Notes under the pieces: generated by a model | The model's input: only the letters and a program-made list of their open reading frames with translations | Database searches by the model: none | What the model was told of the DNA's origin: nothing | Part shown: positions 8,109 to 17,029 of the stretch, in pieces | How positions within the stretch are numbered: the first letter of the stretch is position 1 | Layout: every line of letters begins with the position of its first letter | From: Fabrea salina | Lineage: Eukaryota; Ciliophora; Heterotrichea; Heterotrichida; Fabreidae | Direction of reading: 5' to 3' | NCBI GenBank assembly: GCA_022984795.1 | Contig: JALIHJ010000071.1 | Span: 1-64,000, forward strand | Length of the DNA stretch: 64,000 bases | Position numbers and translations under genes: made by a program

Positions 8109-8543
8109 ATGAGTTCTTTGTACCGAACTTCTGCAGAAAAAGTTCCCTTCTACTCACCAGACGGCCACGGAAGGGACTCTTATATTGCTGGAAATAACGG
8201 AGGAATCTATAAGTTCCACTCAAATACTTTGTATGAACGGAAAGTTTCCCCACTCCGGAGCTTTTCTCCACTTAGTCCGCGAAAAGAAGCCAAGCCCGTT
8301 AAGTACGTGCCAAGTGGGACAGGAAGGGACTCCTATATCTACTCCAACTCCAACAACTACGGCGGAAACTTCGCTAACACCTTCTTCAAAACTTTAAGAG
8401 ACCACTCGCCAACTTCTTTTTCAAGAACTCAAATCCGCTGGCTTAGGTCGCGCAGGAACAAGGATTCCTTAAACCAAGTCAACCTCAACAAGCGACTTAG
8501 TGAACCTAAGCACAAACGCTCCAAAGTGGTTAAAGATTTATAG
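8109..8543 (+). CDS. Small basic protein with two GRDSYI motifs
   Basis: 144 aa, basic, rich in Ser, Arg and Asn, with no TM segment. Two related blocks stand out: DGHGRDSYI near residue 20 and SGTGRDSYI near residue 72, each followed by Asn/Gly-rich sequence. I do not recognise a named family. Short Tyr- and Arg-rich repeats like this are common in microtubule- or cilium-associated proteins of ciliates, but that role is only a guess. The ATG is preceded directly by CATTATA. The gene converges with kinesin-14, with 13 bp between the stop codons. Confidence 0.75.
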   Translation: MSSLYRTSAEKVPFYSPDGHGRDSYIAGNNGGIYKFHSNTLYERKVSPLRSFSPLSPRKEAKPVKYVPSGTGRDSYIYSNSNNYGGNFANTFFKTLRDHSPTSFSRTQIRWLRSRRNKDSLNQVNLNKRLSEPKHKRSKVVKDL

Positions 8544-8556
8544 CAAATTAATAAAA

Positions 8557-11500
8557 TTACTCTTGCACTTCAGACTCCTTGTTTTCAAGGGCCCTCTTGT
8601 ATTTGTCTCGCTCTGCAGCTACTAGCATGTACTCTTGCTTCATTTTGGACATTTCTTTAGACTCAATGTTTTTAATGGGTTCGTTAGTGATGAGCTTAAC
8701 GCGACTAGCGTAGTAAAGACTCATCATGGTTTCTTCTCGGTTGTAAGAAGCAGGCGACACGTTCACGAACATCAGAGTCTTTGCACTGCCTCCTAAAGAG
8801 TCACTCATAAGCATAGTGAGTTTGTTGTTCCGGTAAGGAATGTGCGCTTCGTGTGAAGAAAGCGCTGAAATCACGTCCCCCAAAGCAGTCAGGCTTTTGT
8901 TAATGGCCTGACCTTCTCTGAGTCGCTCAGCTGTAGCTTCGGACTTCCTGACCCTTTCAGAACCAGCTAAGTCAACCAAGGACAACTTGCCCACTGTTCG
9001 CTGGCCAGTTTCGTTGTTGGTCACTGTGATGAGTATAGTGAAAATCAAGTGGGACCGAGAACTTGAGTTGTTCATAAGAGTTTTTCCAGTGTGTCGGCTA
9101 GCAATGCCTTCGTGGAACCTGCCAATTAGTTCTTGGGAAGAGGAGACGGTGTGTTTAAGGGCTTCGGGGACGTAAACCATTCCTTTCATGTCTTTGCGGA
9201 TAGAAAGGGTCTCCTTGTTGCCTTTAGGTCTGAACAAGTCTATTAAGTTGTACATGTAAAGTTCTACCATGAAGCAAGAAACCTCCCAGGTATAAGAATT
9301 CATACCTTCAAGTATGCTGAATATTTCTTGGATTGCCAAAGGAGTGATTCCTGGGTTGTCTCTTTCGCCCTGAATAGTGTAGGTCTTCCCAGAACCTGTT
9401 TGTCCGTAAGCAAAAATGCAGACATTGAAACCGTCCACTGCACTCTGAACTAGTCTTTTAGTGTCTTCAAAAACTTCAGACTGCGTAGCTGAAGGCCCGA
9501 AAACAGAGTCGTAGGAAAAAGGCTTGACGTCTCCAGGCTTGGTTTCGCAGTTAAGAGTGAAGTCGTCGCAGATGTTAAGTATGCTTCTGCAGCCCTTTTT
9601 GGTTTCGCTTTGGTTCATAGGACGTACTCTGCAGAAGACTCGGATCTTCCCTCTGAGGTCTTCAAGTTGGTTGTGTAGGAGTTTCCTTTGTCTCAGTGAG
9701 TCTTTTAGTTCCTGGTCTTTAACTGTGAAGTACTGCTTTAGTTCTTGTAACTCCTTAGTAGTTACTTGGAGTTTACTTTGGATTTCAGTTTTTTCTTTTT
9801 CAACTGAGTTTAGTTGGTTGTAGGTTTTGAGTGCTTGGTCTTTTTCTAGTTGTAGTTGTTCTTTTTGGTTAACTAAGTTTTTGTTTTCTTCTTCAAGGCG
9901 TCTTAAGTTGTCTTTGAGGAGTTTGACTTCGTTGGAGTGCTCTTCAAGGTCTTCGTTTAGTTTTTTCTGGAAGCTTCCGCTTTTCAGAGCTAAAAACTTT
10001 TCTTTGGTAGAAGTTAACTCAGATGTGCAGTAAGCTAGGTGTGCTTTAAGAGTGGCGATGTCGGTCTCTCCAGTGTCTGTGATTTTGGACATTAAGTAGT
10101 CATACTCGCTTTTGAGTTTGTCAACTAGCATTTCGTCAGCTTCTAGGTTTTTTTGCATTTCTTGGGCTTTGGCTTTCCACTCTTCTTTTTCTTTTTCTAA
10201 ATTAGTTAAAATGTGTTTATTGGCTTCTTCAAGACTGCCCAAAATGTACTCTTTGAGTTTGGAAACTTCTTCTTTGTATGAGTCCCTTTCAGCTTTTACG
10301 TTTTGGAGTTCAGCTGTAGTGATAATTGAGTTAGCAACCATTGGAGATTTGATTAAGTTACGGCCTTTAAGTCCTTTAAGTCTGTCAGTATCTCTAGGCG
10401 TGGTTTCTGGTTCTTGCTTTGACATGTAAGACTCTGCTGACACGTTAAGTGCTGGCGAAGGAGAGAAGCTACGTGCTCTTCTAGAAGACTTTTCGTCAAC
10501 TGACACGTTTTGGCTCCGGATGCCTTGGAGTTTTTTTTGGAAGGTTTCGAGTTCTTTGTTAATGGCTACATAATGAGCGTAGAGTCCTTTGATTTGTTCT
10601 TTGTCGGAGTTCTGACAAGGCCTTCCGTTCATTCTCTCAAACTCTTTAATCCAGTTAGCAATGCGTCTTTTAACTGAAGACCTTTTCTTTTTAAGCTCTT
10701 CGAATCTGTTTTTGACTTTGTTGTACTCAGTTTCGTCGCCTGAAACTTCTACAAGGATTTTTTCAAGCACTAGTTGGCAAACTTCTTTAGTAGCGTTTTC
10801 AGCAGTTCTGGAGTGGGTTTCTAGTTCCTTTTCATTGGATTGGATTATTTCGAGTAGCTGAGTGTTGTAGGTTTCCAAAGAGTACTTTTCAGCCTGGAGT
10901 TCTTCGAGTTGGTTTGTTAAGTGGTGTTTGTCCTTCTGCATTCTGTCGATTTGTTTTTCGTAAGCAGACTGCAAAGACTGAATGGACTCTTCCCTGAGTC
11001 TTTCTTTTTCAGTCATATCGCTGTCATACTTAACAAGTAGTTCTTTTTTTTCCTGCATAAGTTTAGCGTTTTTTTCTTGCAAGTTAGAAACGTTGTTCTC
11101 AGTGAAGTCCCTTAACTCGTTGATTTCCATAGTTAAACTCTCAATGACTTTTCTGTACTGGGCTATTTTTTTCTTAACTTGCTCTTTCCACTTATTGATG
11201 AACTCTATGTACCGCTGGTGGGTTTCTTTTTCTATAGAGGTGTAGTTCTCGTCCATGTCTTTCAGCAACTGGCAGTGTCTTTTGTGCATTTTCTTCATTT
11301 CGTTCTCGACTTTCTTGATTTGGGACCTCGCGAGTTCTGTAGGAATGAACTGTGGCTGCCGTTTGTGTCCGTCTCTGTAACTCTGCATAGGGGAAAATTC
11401 AGAAGGCCGCGCCGAACCAATGTCGCTGGGGTGCATTGAGTTGTCTGAAGAAGAGTACTCGTAGTTCAGCGAAGAGTAAGGAGTCATGTCCATGTAGGGC

Positions 11501-11565
11501 GAAGGCTGGTAAGAAGTTACTAACTCACTGTCTTCCTCTTCTCTGTACTCTATTGAATCGTCCAT
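8557..11565 (-). CDS. Kinesin-14 (C-terminal motor)
   Basis: 1002 aa. Residues ~80-630 are heptad-rich coiled coil. The motor begins at about residue 632 with LRGKIRVFCRVRP, the neck-motor junction typical of minus-end-directed kinesin-14. ATPase signatures are complete: P-loop GQTGSGKT, switch I NNSSSRSH, switch II LVDLAGSE. About 35 residues follow the motor. The N-terminus (first 80 residues) is acidic and Tyr/Ser-rich with no known domain. Expected roles are spindle or cortical microtubule sliding. The start ATG lies one base after the stop of the gene upstream (TCC TAA A ATG), an extremely tight same-strand arrangement. Confidence 0.95.
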   Translation of the reverse strand: MDDSIEYREEEDSELVTSYQPSPYMDMTPYSSLNYEYSSSDNSMHPSDIGSARPSEFSPMQSYRDGHKRQPQFIPTELARSQIKKVENEMKKMHKRHCQLLKDMDENYTSIEKETHQRYIEFINKWKEQVKKKIAQYRKVIESLTMEINELRDFTENNVSNLQEKNAKLMQEKKELLVKYDSDMTEKERLREESIQSLQSAYEKQIDRMQKDKHHLTNQLEELQAEKYSLETYNTQLLEIIQSNEKELETHSRTAENATKEVCQLVLEKILVEVSGDETEYNKVKNRFEELKKKRSSVKRRIANWIKEFERMNGRPCQNSDKEQIKGLYAHYVAINKELETFQKKLQGIRSQNVSVDEKSSRRARSFSPSPALNVSAESYMSKQEPETTPRDTDRLKGLKGRNLIKSPMVANSIITTAELQNVKAERDSYKEEVSKLKEYILGSLEEANKHILTNLEKEKEEWKAKAQEMQKNLEADEMLVDKLKSEYDYLMSKITDTGETDIATLKAHLAYCTSELTSTKEKFLALKSGSFQKKLNEDLEEHSNEVKLLKDNLRRLEEENKNLVNQKEQLQLEKDQALKTYNQLNSVEKEKTEIQSKLQVTTKELQELKQYFTVKDQELKDSLRQRKLLHNQLEDLRGKIRVFCRVRPMNQSETKKGCRSILNICDDFTLNCETKPGDVKPFSYDSVFGPSATQSEVFEDTKRLVQSAVDGFNVCIFAYGQTGSGKTYTIQGERDNPGITPLAIQEIFSILEGMNSYTWEVSCFMVELYMYNLIDLFRPKGNKETLSIRKDMKGMVYVPEALKHTVSSSQELIGRFHEGIASRHTGKTLMNNSSSRSHLIFTILITVTNNETGQRTVGKLSLVDLAGSERVRKSEATAERLREGQAINKSLTALGDVISALSSHEAHIPYRNNKLTMLMSDSLGGSAKTLMFVNVSPASYNREETMMSLYYASRVKLITNEPIKNIESKEMSKMKQEYMLVAAERDKYKRALENKESEVQE

Positions 11566-11566
11566 T

Positions 11567-12079
11567 TTAGGAATTATTTGAAATTTTGAGATAAAACGGC
11601 GAAGTAAGGACGCTGAAGCGCCTTGAAGGGCTCTTAGGCAGAGTGGGGTAGGGCCGGAGTGGGTGCTTGATTCCGTAGATGTTTCTGGGGAACTCTCCGT
11701 TTTCGAAGTTCGGCACAGGAGTTACTGGCTTTTGAACATGTACTAAAAACTTGTCTTTCTTAATCTTGCCCAAAGAGGGTTTTCCTAGGTCGCTTTTGTG
11801 GTCTTCGAGGTCAGCTTCTGTGAAAGGAGTTGCGAAAGCTTCGTAGTCTTCCAGGATTCCTTCTGCTTTTTCAATGCTTATGTTGAGCTCTTTCGAGAGT
11901 CTTTGTGGAGTTATGGGTCTTTCTTCACTGGCCTTGGCTAGCATTTCTAAGATTAGGTGTCTTTGCTCGTTGCTGCCTTGAGGGTAGTTTTTGTTGAAAA
12001 CTGACATAAAAGACTCGTACTTTTCAAGAGTGTTTTGCATTTCCAGAATTTTGGCCTCGTCGTCTTCTCCAGTGTGCAT
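11567..12079 (-). CDS. Unknown protein or C-terminal extension of bS16m
   Basis: From the first ATG (MHTGEDDEAK) this is about 170 aa with a predicted helical middle (residues ~30-85, LSKELNISIEKAEGILEDY, reminiscent of a small helix-turn-helix) and a Pro-rich basic tail. I recognise no family. Its frame is already open, with plausible protein (KQKLTSIRKALLEMHTG), up to about 12150, inside the bS16 reading frame. The two frames overlap by 56 nt if both are separate genes. A fused protein formed by a frame change near 12090-12150 is at least as likely. It ends one base before the kinesin start codon. Confidence 0.6.
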   Translation of the reverse strand: MHTGEDDEAKILEMQNTLEKYESFMSVFNKNYPQGSNEQRHLILEMLAKASEERPITPQRLSKELNISIEKAEGILEDYEAFATPFTEADLEDHKSDLGKPSLGKIKKDKFLVHVQKPVTPVPNFENGEFPRNIYGIKHPLRPYPTLPKSPSRRFSVLTSPFYLKISNNS

Positions 12080-12506
12080 CTCTAGCAAGGCTTTTCGGAT
12101 ACTGGTCAGCTTTTGTTTGCTGGTTTTGTTCTTCCCACTCTGGAAGTTTTTCTAGTATCTTCGGCATTAAAGTACGGTCTTTCTTCTCAAAAGTGGAACC
12201 TTCGCGTTCCGGGCGCTCGTACAGAGTTGAGAACCCGTGGGGAGGCGGTCTCTTAGGTAGGAAACCTACGTTTCCAAAAAGCTTTATGACGCCTTTAGTG
12301 GGTTCAGCCCCCACACCTAGCCAATACTTAAGTCGTGGAAAGTTAAGAACAACCTGTCTTTCAGCTTCTCTTCTGTTGTTGGGAAACCAGTATCCCATGA
12401 CCTCTATAGGAAGACCTCTAGGGTTTGTTTTGTTTGACTGGATAATTATAGCCCAGTAGGGGTGGTTGCGGTTCCCTTTGCGCTGCAGTCTGACTCTAGC
12501 AGGCAT
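12024..12506 (-). CDS. MRPS16: Mitochondrial small-subunit ribosomal protein bS16
   Basis: The start at 12506 gives MPARVRLQRKGNRNHPYWAI, the beta-strand beginning of the bS16 fold. It continues with the diagnostic MGYWFPNN, LNFPRLKYWLGVGAEPT and LFGNVGFLPKRPPP segments (homologous to YDP, DRIxxWIxxGAxPT and ag-lp in bacterial S16). The eukaryotic cytosol has no bS16, so a mitoribosomal role follows. The conserved part ends near residue 90. The remaining tail ends RRRRGQNSGNAKHS and stops at a TGA, the only TGA terminator among credible genes here; that tail is probably out of frame (see the overlapping ORF at 11567-12079). Only 4 bp separate its ATG from that of the divergent gene. Confidence 0.85.
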   Translation of the reverse strand: MPARVRLQRKGNRNHPYWAIIIQSNKTNPRGLPIEVMGYWFPNNRREAERQVVLNFPRLKYWLGVGAEPTKGVIKLFGNVGFLPKRPPPHGFSTLYERPEREGSTFEKKDRTLMPKILEKLPEWEEQNQQTKADQYPKSLARDAHWRRRRGQNSGNAKHS

Positions 12507-12510
12507 TTTT
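12507..12510. promoter_or_regulatory. Four-base interval between divergent start codons
   Basis: The plus strand reads CAT-TTTT-ATG: the bS16 start codon (minus) and the next start codon (plus) are separated by TTTT only. Any promoter must lie within coding sequence on one or both sides, or one start is wrong. Confidence 0.5.
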
Positions 12511-12684
12511 ATGCAGTCTGAGGAGAGAAACACCGAAGAAGAACTTAAACAGGTTCTGGGGTTCACTGAGTTTTCAAGCAGCAAAAACAAAGACCACAAA
12601 GCCTCTGCTGTAGAGTACTTCTACGCTCCTGCCAAAAGGAAGTTTAGGACTTACCAGAACTACAGACCTCCTAGGAATTTATAG
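12511..12684 (+). CDS. SNRNP27-like small protein (probable tri-snRNP component)
   Basis: 57 aa starting MQSEERNTEEELKQVLGF. The pattern of an acidic helix, LGFTEFSSSKNK, a spacer, then KRKFRTYQNY with a Pro/Arg end resembles the conserved C-terminal domain of the U4/U6.U5 27K protein (SNRNP27), which has GFxxFxSTKGK then KRKYRQYMNR. The RS-rich N-terminus of animal SNRNP27 is absent. The similarity is short, so another nuclear small protein is possible. Its TAG stop abuts the stop of the convergent gene with no base between. Confidence 0.5.
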   Translation: MQSEERNTEEELKQVLGFTEFSSSKNKDHKASAVEYFYAPAKRKFRTYQNYRPPRNL

Positions 12685-15600
12685 TTAAGTAACTACCAAA
12701 GATATGTTTGAGTAGCCATTTCGAGTTCTTCTTTTCTTGAAGTGAATAATTAAGGCTATCATCAGGACTGTCAAAAGAACCCCGCCTGAAAATACCAACA
12801 CCCACACCCACCACTTGTCCCAGTTGCTGTCGTCGTCGCCGCTGCCGTTGTTGTTGTTGTTGTTATGCTCACTGAACTCCACTAGGAGTGACTGGTAAGT
12901 ATAGTTAGAGTTAGCATTGCTTCCCATAAGCTGCACTGAAAAGTTGCTGTTTTTGTTTTCTTCAAAGTAGTAAATGTAAGCATTAGTGTTTTTTCTGATT
13001 TGTATCAATTGAAGGGGTTTGCTTGAATTTTGCGGGACAAGGTTAGTAGCTAGGTTTGTATGCAGCTCCTGGTTCTCGTAGAACAAAATGCTTCCGCTGA
13101 AAATAGAGCTTTTCACACTTCCAAGCAAAGCGTCAGTGTAAATAGCATTGCTGTCTTCTTGGCTGTAGTCAAGCACTCTCATAGACAAGGAGTCGTTAGT
13201 TGTTTTCACAGGAAAAGCAATGAAGTTGCTTTCTTCGTTGATTCCAAGTGCCAGTGAGTTTAAAATCCCTTCTTTGAGTCCTACAGGTGGGTAATGCCCC
13301 AGGACTCTGAACCCATCTTGGCAGGAAAGCTTGAAAACGTCTCCTTTGCTCATAAGCAAGATTAGAGTCTCCTTGTCAGACAGGAGTTTCATAGCTAACA
13401 AGTTGGAAGTTTGGGTGTTGAGGAAGTACTCTTCAGGAGAGTAACTAGTGACTACTTGATTGTCAGAAGTGTTAACTAAAAGAAGACCACTGAGGTAGTC
13501 CCCAACTACAATGTGAGTAAGGTTCAGTTTGCCCACTCCCATAGGCAAGAAAAAGTTCAGCCCAAGAGTTGTTTGCGAAATAGGGTCCTCAGTTTCGTAC
13601 TCAAGGGTTTTTAGGTCTAGTTTTAGAGTCCAAAGGTTAGAAGTGTCGAAAATATACACCCAGTAAGTGCCTTCTTCAAAGTACACGTCCAGGAGTGTAA
13701 GCTTTGAAAAGCTCAGGAAACTAGAAAACTCTTTAGTGTTTAGGTTGAGGAAGTAAGTACCGTGGTTCTGCAGGATTTCGTTTTTAAAAGTGCAGGTTAG
13801 AACCAAGACTTCGTTTGTAAGAGCTTTTATTTGGTAACAAGACAAACTGTTCTTTCCAAGGAAGTCAGAAACGTTGAACTTGCTTTGCAACTCAGGAACG
13901 TCTTTTCCAAGTTGGTATGTTCCTACTAAGTCTTCTGTGAGTGCGTACAAGCTTGAGTTGTAACTGTCCATGTCAAGAATAGACCCTAGGTCTTTAAGTG
14001 AAGTTAAGCCCCGGGATTTGCTTTCTATGCAGAAAGGATAAATTTCTTTGTTGCAAACTTCAGAAGGTCCAATTACCCTTTCGGCTTCTTGTGTAACTAT
14101 TAGCGAGTACACAATGTCGTTGCCTACAAAAGCCTCTTGGGGAACTAACTCTGTGTAGGTTTGGTTAAACACTTCAAGCTTGCCAGCTGCCGTAAGGTTG
14201 GAGTTTTGAGTGTTGTACTCAGAGTTCTTTTCTACGTAGTTGCCTACGTTTTCAAGTTGCAAATAGATTGTTTCTGACTTAGTTTCCCACCCGTTCCACG
14301 CCGTAAGGTTGAGTTGAGCAGTGAATTCTTGAGGAACGTTTTCGCTGTCGTAGTCGAAGTCTACTCTTCCCCAAAGAGTTTTAACTATTCTATCATAAAC
14401 AACGGGCATGTACTCCACTGGGAACTCTGGGTTCCAGGTGTTTGCTCTTTGGCCGAGTAAGTACTGTTGGCATAGTTCCCCGTTGCAATAGTAAAACACT
14501 TCAGAGTTCTTTCTGAAAGCAATAGCGCCAGGTTTGTCTACCTTGATTTCCCCAGCTAAACTTGCAAACAGTTCTTGAGAAGTGTCAAAAACTTGTATTT
14601 TGGAAGATCTGATTCCACTGCAAAACACTCCTAAAAGGTCCCCAGATGCAGAAATTTGGTCGGCTAAGCAGTTTCTGACAGGGAATCTCTGGACTTTGCT
14701 GGAGTCTAGGGGTACTTTTAAAAACTCTTCAGAAGAAGGTAACAGAATGTACAGAGTGTTTCCAGTAGCTACTATTCTAGAGTAGGAGTCTGGAGGCAGT
14801 TTTAAAGACTCAAAAACTTCAAGGGAGTAAGTGGTGTTTGAACCTTTAGCAGGAAGGAACACCACTCCTCTTCCGAAGTCGCAGACGTACAAGACTCCGT
14901 TCTCCAAGTCCATGTCGATTGGTGCAAAGTTCTGGGTGAAGTTAGCTAGGTTGCTTTGTGTTATAGTTGAGTAGGCCTCTAAAGAAGGTGTAGTTTGGAA
15001 CTTGTAAACAAGTATTCCTTGTCCTTTCAAAGCAAAAACCCAGCCTGCGCTGTACACAATTTTTTGCGAAGGAATAGAGTTTGAGAACTTTTTAGTTAGC
15101 ACAATGCTTGCGTCTCCTGAGTCAATGATTTTAAGGACTTCCCATTTGACTTCTCCTGTTTCAAGGTTAACTACTTCGATTAGCAAGTGCAAAAAGCTTT
15201 CTGAGTCCAAGTAAAGCAAAGAAGCATGGTTGTAGTAAGTGTTTTCTTCTTGGTTAACTTGGTGGTAGTATACTGTTAAGTTCTTTTTGAGGACGTATAT
15301 ATCCTCTTTGCTAACGCTTATTCCGTACTCAACTGACTTTGAAAAAACCACCCACTTAACGTAGGGGTTGATGTAGCTTCCTTTAAGTTTCACAGACTCC
15401 AGTTGGGTGTAGAACTCCGGTACAAGTGTTGAAGCATTGCCTGAAGACTCCACTACACTTAGTGAGTAACTTACGTTGTTGCCTATGAAGTAGTTAGTCA
15501 GAGGCAAGTAAACAGAGGTTTTGGAGTCAGCAACCTTAGTTACGTAGTTGGAAATGTTAGTAAGGCGAATAAACCCTTGCTGGGGATAAGTGCCTCTGAA

Positions 15601-17001
15601 ACTAAAGATTTCAGTGGAGTTTTGTGAAACCACAGTAAAGTTCAAGGGCAACACTCGAGAGTCCTGAGGATTGGACACGTTAAGTTGTCCTTTGAAAGTT
15701 CCTGTTTTAGTTGAGTCTAAGTGGACTCTAGGGGCTTCATTTAGTAAGTACACTTCTAACGCACTTTCAGTGTTGAAAAAAAGAGCATGGTTGTCCTCGT
15801 CATAGGCAAAAGCAGGGACAGCATCTGTCTCTGTGTCATTGAACAACTTATGGTTCCACTTGTCTACTATCATTGAGTCGTAGTTGTCTAGGTCAAATGA
15901 GTAGATTCTAAAAGTAGTTACTAACTCAGAAGACACGTTAGCTAAGAAGTAGCCTCCGTACAAAGAGAACTTTCCTAAGTAAGAAACTCCAGTTGCTAGG
16001 ACCATGTGGGGACTCTCACCAGGCCTAAGGATGTTCATGATTTGAGAAGGATAGTTAAAACTAGGAATGTTGTACTTAACAATTCCTGTAGAAACTGAAA
16101 CAATGAGTTCGCTGTTTTGAATGCTACACCACAGTATACTTCCCAGTTTAAGAGGGTCTTTAAAGTGCAGGTAGTCCAAAGTGCTTTTTTGTTGAAGGAT
16201 TTCTTGTAAGTCCAGAATGTATATTCCTAAGTTCCTGTCGCAGAGGAAAACACTTGAGTTTTCAGGGTAAACTGCAAGACTAACAAACTCTGAGGAATTA
16301 ACATTCAGGTTCTCGTAGGTCACGTTGGCAACAACTTGAGTTTTTTGACTAGACTCGAGCAAGTAGAAGCTTTCAGAAGACACAGCAAACAAGTAAGCTG
16401 TTTGGTTGTGAGCAAGAACTTGAAATGTCTGGATTCCGGTGTTTTCGTGCGTGTAAGTAAGTTCTAGGTCTTTTTGTTCTTGCAGAGTGTTGTTGGAGTC
16501 TACTAAGAACCCTCTAACTTTGTACTCGTAAGCTTTTACTTCTTCGACTAAGTAAATCAGGGTTTGGTTTTGGATATTGGCTTCTAAAAGGGTCAGTAAG
16601 TTTGTTGAGTTGTCTACTTGGTACTCGCTTTTTTCAGGGTTTGTGAAGTTGCTTAAGTTCCAAACAACTATAGACTCCTTAGAAAGGGTGAACAAAAGCT
16701 TGTCTGAGTTAGGTTGGGTCAGGATCAGGTTCCCAAACTTAGAGAACTGGTTTGAGTCTGGTTTGGGAAAAGAGTTATTAAGCACAAAGTACTCTTCAAT
16801 CTTAGCACTCACTCCGGGGCTGATCTTGTAAGTTGCATTTTGGCATCTAACAAACTCAGCAACTTCAAACTGGTAACTCTCCCCAAAAGGCAGTCTGAAG
16901 TTGTCTAAGGGAATTAACTCTTCAATCTGACTGTTGGAGTCTTTTTCAGAGCTTGCGCTCCACACAACTCCTAGGCTTAAAAAAATCAACAACCTAGCCA
17001 T
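12685..17001 (-). CDS. Giant type I membrane protein with beta-rich ectodomain
   Basis: 1438 aa from the ATG at 17001 (MARLLIFLSLGVVWSASSE, a clean signal peptide); the GTG 18 bp upstream is not needed. The ectodomain of about 1370 residues is full of N-glycosylation sequons and of repeated strand pairs ending in hydrophobic-Tyr or Leu stretches, suggesting beta-propeller-like or Ig-like modules arranged in two tandem halves. A low-complexity Asn run and acidic linker (GSGDDDSN) precede one TM helix (WVWVLVFSGGVLLTVLMIAL) and a short basic tail. No family name can be given from sequence alone. Probably a cell-surface or vacuolar membrane glycoprotein. Confidence 0.85.
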   Translation of the reverse strand: MARLLIFLSLGVVWSASSEKDSNSQIEELIPLDNFRLPFGESYQFEVAEFVRCQNATYKISPGVSAKIEEYFVLNNSFPKPDSNQFSKFGNLILTQPNSDKLLFTLSKESIVVWNLSNFTNPEKSEYQVDNSTNLLTLLEANIQNQTLIYLVEEVKAYEYKVRGFLVDSNNTLQEQKDLELTYTHENTGIQTFQVLAHNQTAYLFAVSSESFYLLESSQKTQVVANVTYENLNVNSSEFVSLAVYPENSSVFLCDRNLGIYILDLQEILQQKSTLDYLHFKDPLKLGSILWCSIQNSELIVSVSTGIVKYNIPSFNYPSQIMNILRPGESPHMVLATGVSYLGKFSLYGGYFLANVSSELVTTFRIYSFDLDNYDSMIVDKWNHKLFNDTETDAVPAFAYDEDNHALFFNTESALEVYLLNEAPRVHLDSTKTGTFKGQLNVSNPQDSRVLPLNFTVVSQNSTEIFSFRGTYPQQGFIRLTNISNYVTKVADSKTSVYLPLTNYFIGNNVSYSLSVVESSGNASTLVPEFYTQLESVKLKGSYINPYVKWVVFSKSVEYGISVSKEDIYVLKKNLTVYYHQVNQEENTYYNHASLLYLDSESFLHLLIEVVNLETGEVKWEVLKIIDSGDASIVLTKKFSNSIPSQKIVYSAGWVFALKGQGILVYKFQTTPSLEAYSTITQSNLANFTQNFAPIDMDLENGVLYVCDFGRGVVFLPAKGSNTTYSLEVFESLKLPPDSYSRIVATGNTLYILLPSSEEFLKVPLDSSKVQRFPVRNCLADQISASGDLLGVFCSGIRSSKIQVFDTSQELFASLAGEIKVDKPGAIAFRKNSEVFYYCNGELCQQYLLGQRANTWNPEFPVEYMPVVYDRIVKTLWGRVDFDYDSENVPQEFTAQLNLTAWNGWETKSETIYLQLENVGNYVEKNSEYNTQNSNLTAAGKLEVFNQTYTELVPQEAFVGNDIVYSLIVTQEAERVIGPSEVCNKEIYPFCIESKSRGLTSLKDLGSILDMDSYNSSLYALTEDLVGTYQLGKDVPELQSKFNVSDFLGKNSLSCYQIKALTNEVLVLTCTFKNEILQNHGTYFLNLNTKEFSSFLSFSKLTLLDVYFEEGTYWVYIFDTSNLWTLKLDLKTLEYETEDPISQTTLGLNFFLPMGVGKLNLTHIVVGDYLSGLLLVNTSDNQVVTSYSPEEYFLNTQTSNLLAMKLLSDKETLILLMSKGDVFKLSCQDGFRVLGHYPPVGLKEGILNSLALGINEESNFIAFPVKTTNDSLSMRVLDYSQEDSNAIYTDALLGSVKSSIFSGSILFYENQELHTNLATNLVPQNSSKPLQLIQIRKNTNAYIYYFEENKNSNFSVQLMGSNANSNYTYQSLLVEFSEHNNNNNNGSGDDDSNWDKWWVWVLVFSGGVLLTVLMIALIIHFKKRRTRNGYSNISLVVT

Positions 17002-17029
17002 TAAATTATAATAATTCACTTTGCAAACG
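17002..17029. promoter_or_regulatory. 28-bp divergent promoter interval
   Basis: The spacer between the start codons of the giant membrane protein and the basic protein contains TATAATAATT on the plus strand and TATTATAATTTA on the minus strand. Both are close to the ATG. The promoter role is inferred. Confidence 0.4.

Noticed and set aside
9524-11439. Several plus-strand ORFs opposite the kinesin gene
   Set aside because: Ser/Leu/Phe-rich mirror translations of a coiled coil on the other strand; no independent support.
12130-12150. A 19-nt intron joining bS16m to the downstream ORF
   Set aside because: All supported introns are 15 nt with TA at positions 9-10; this one has neither. Kept only as a remark.
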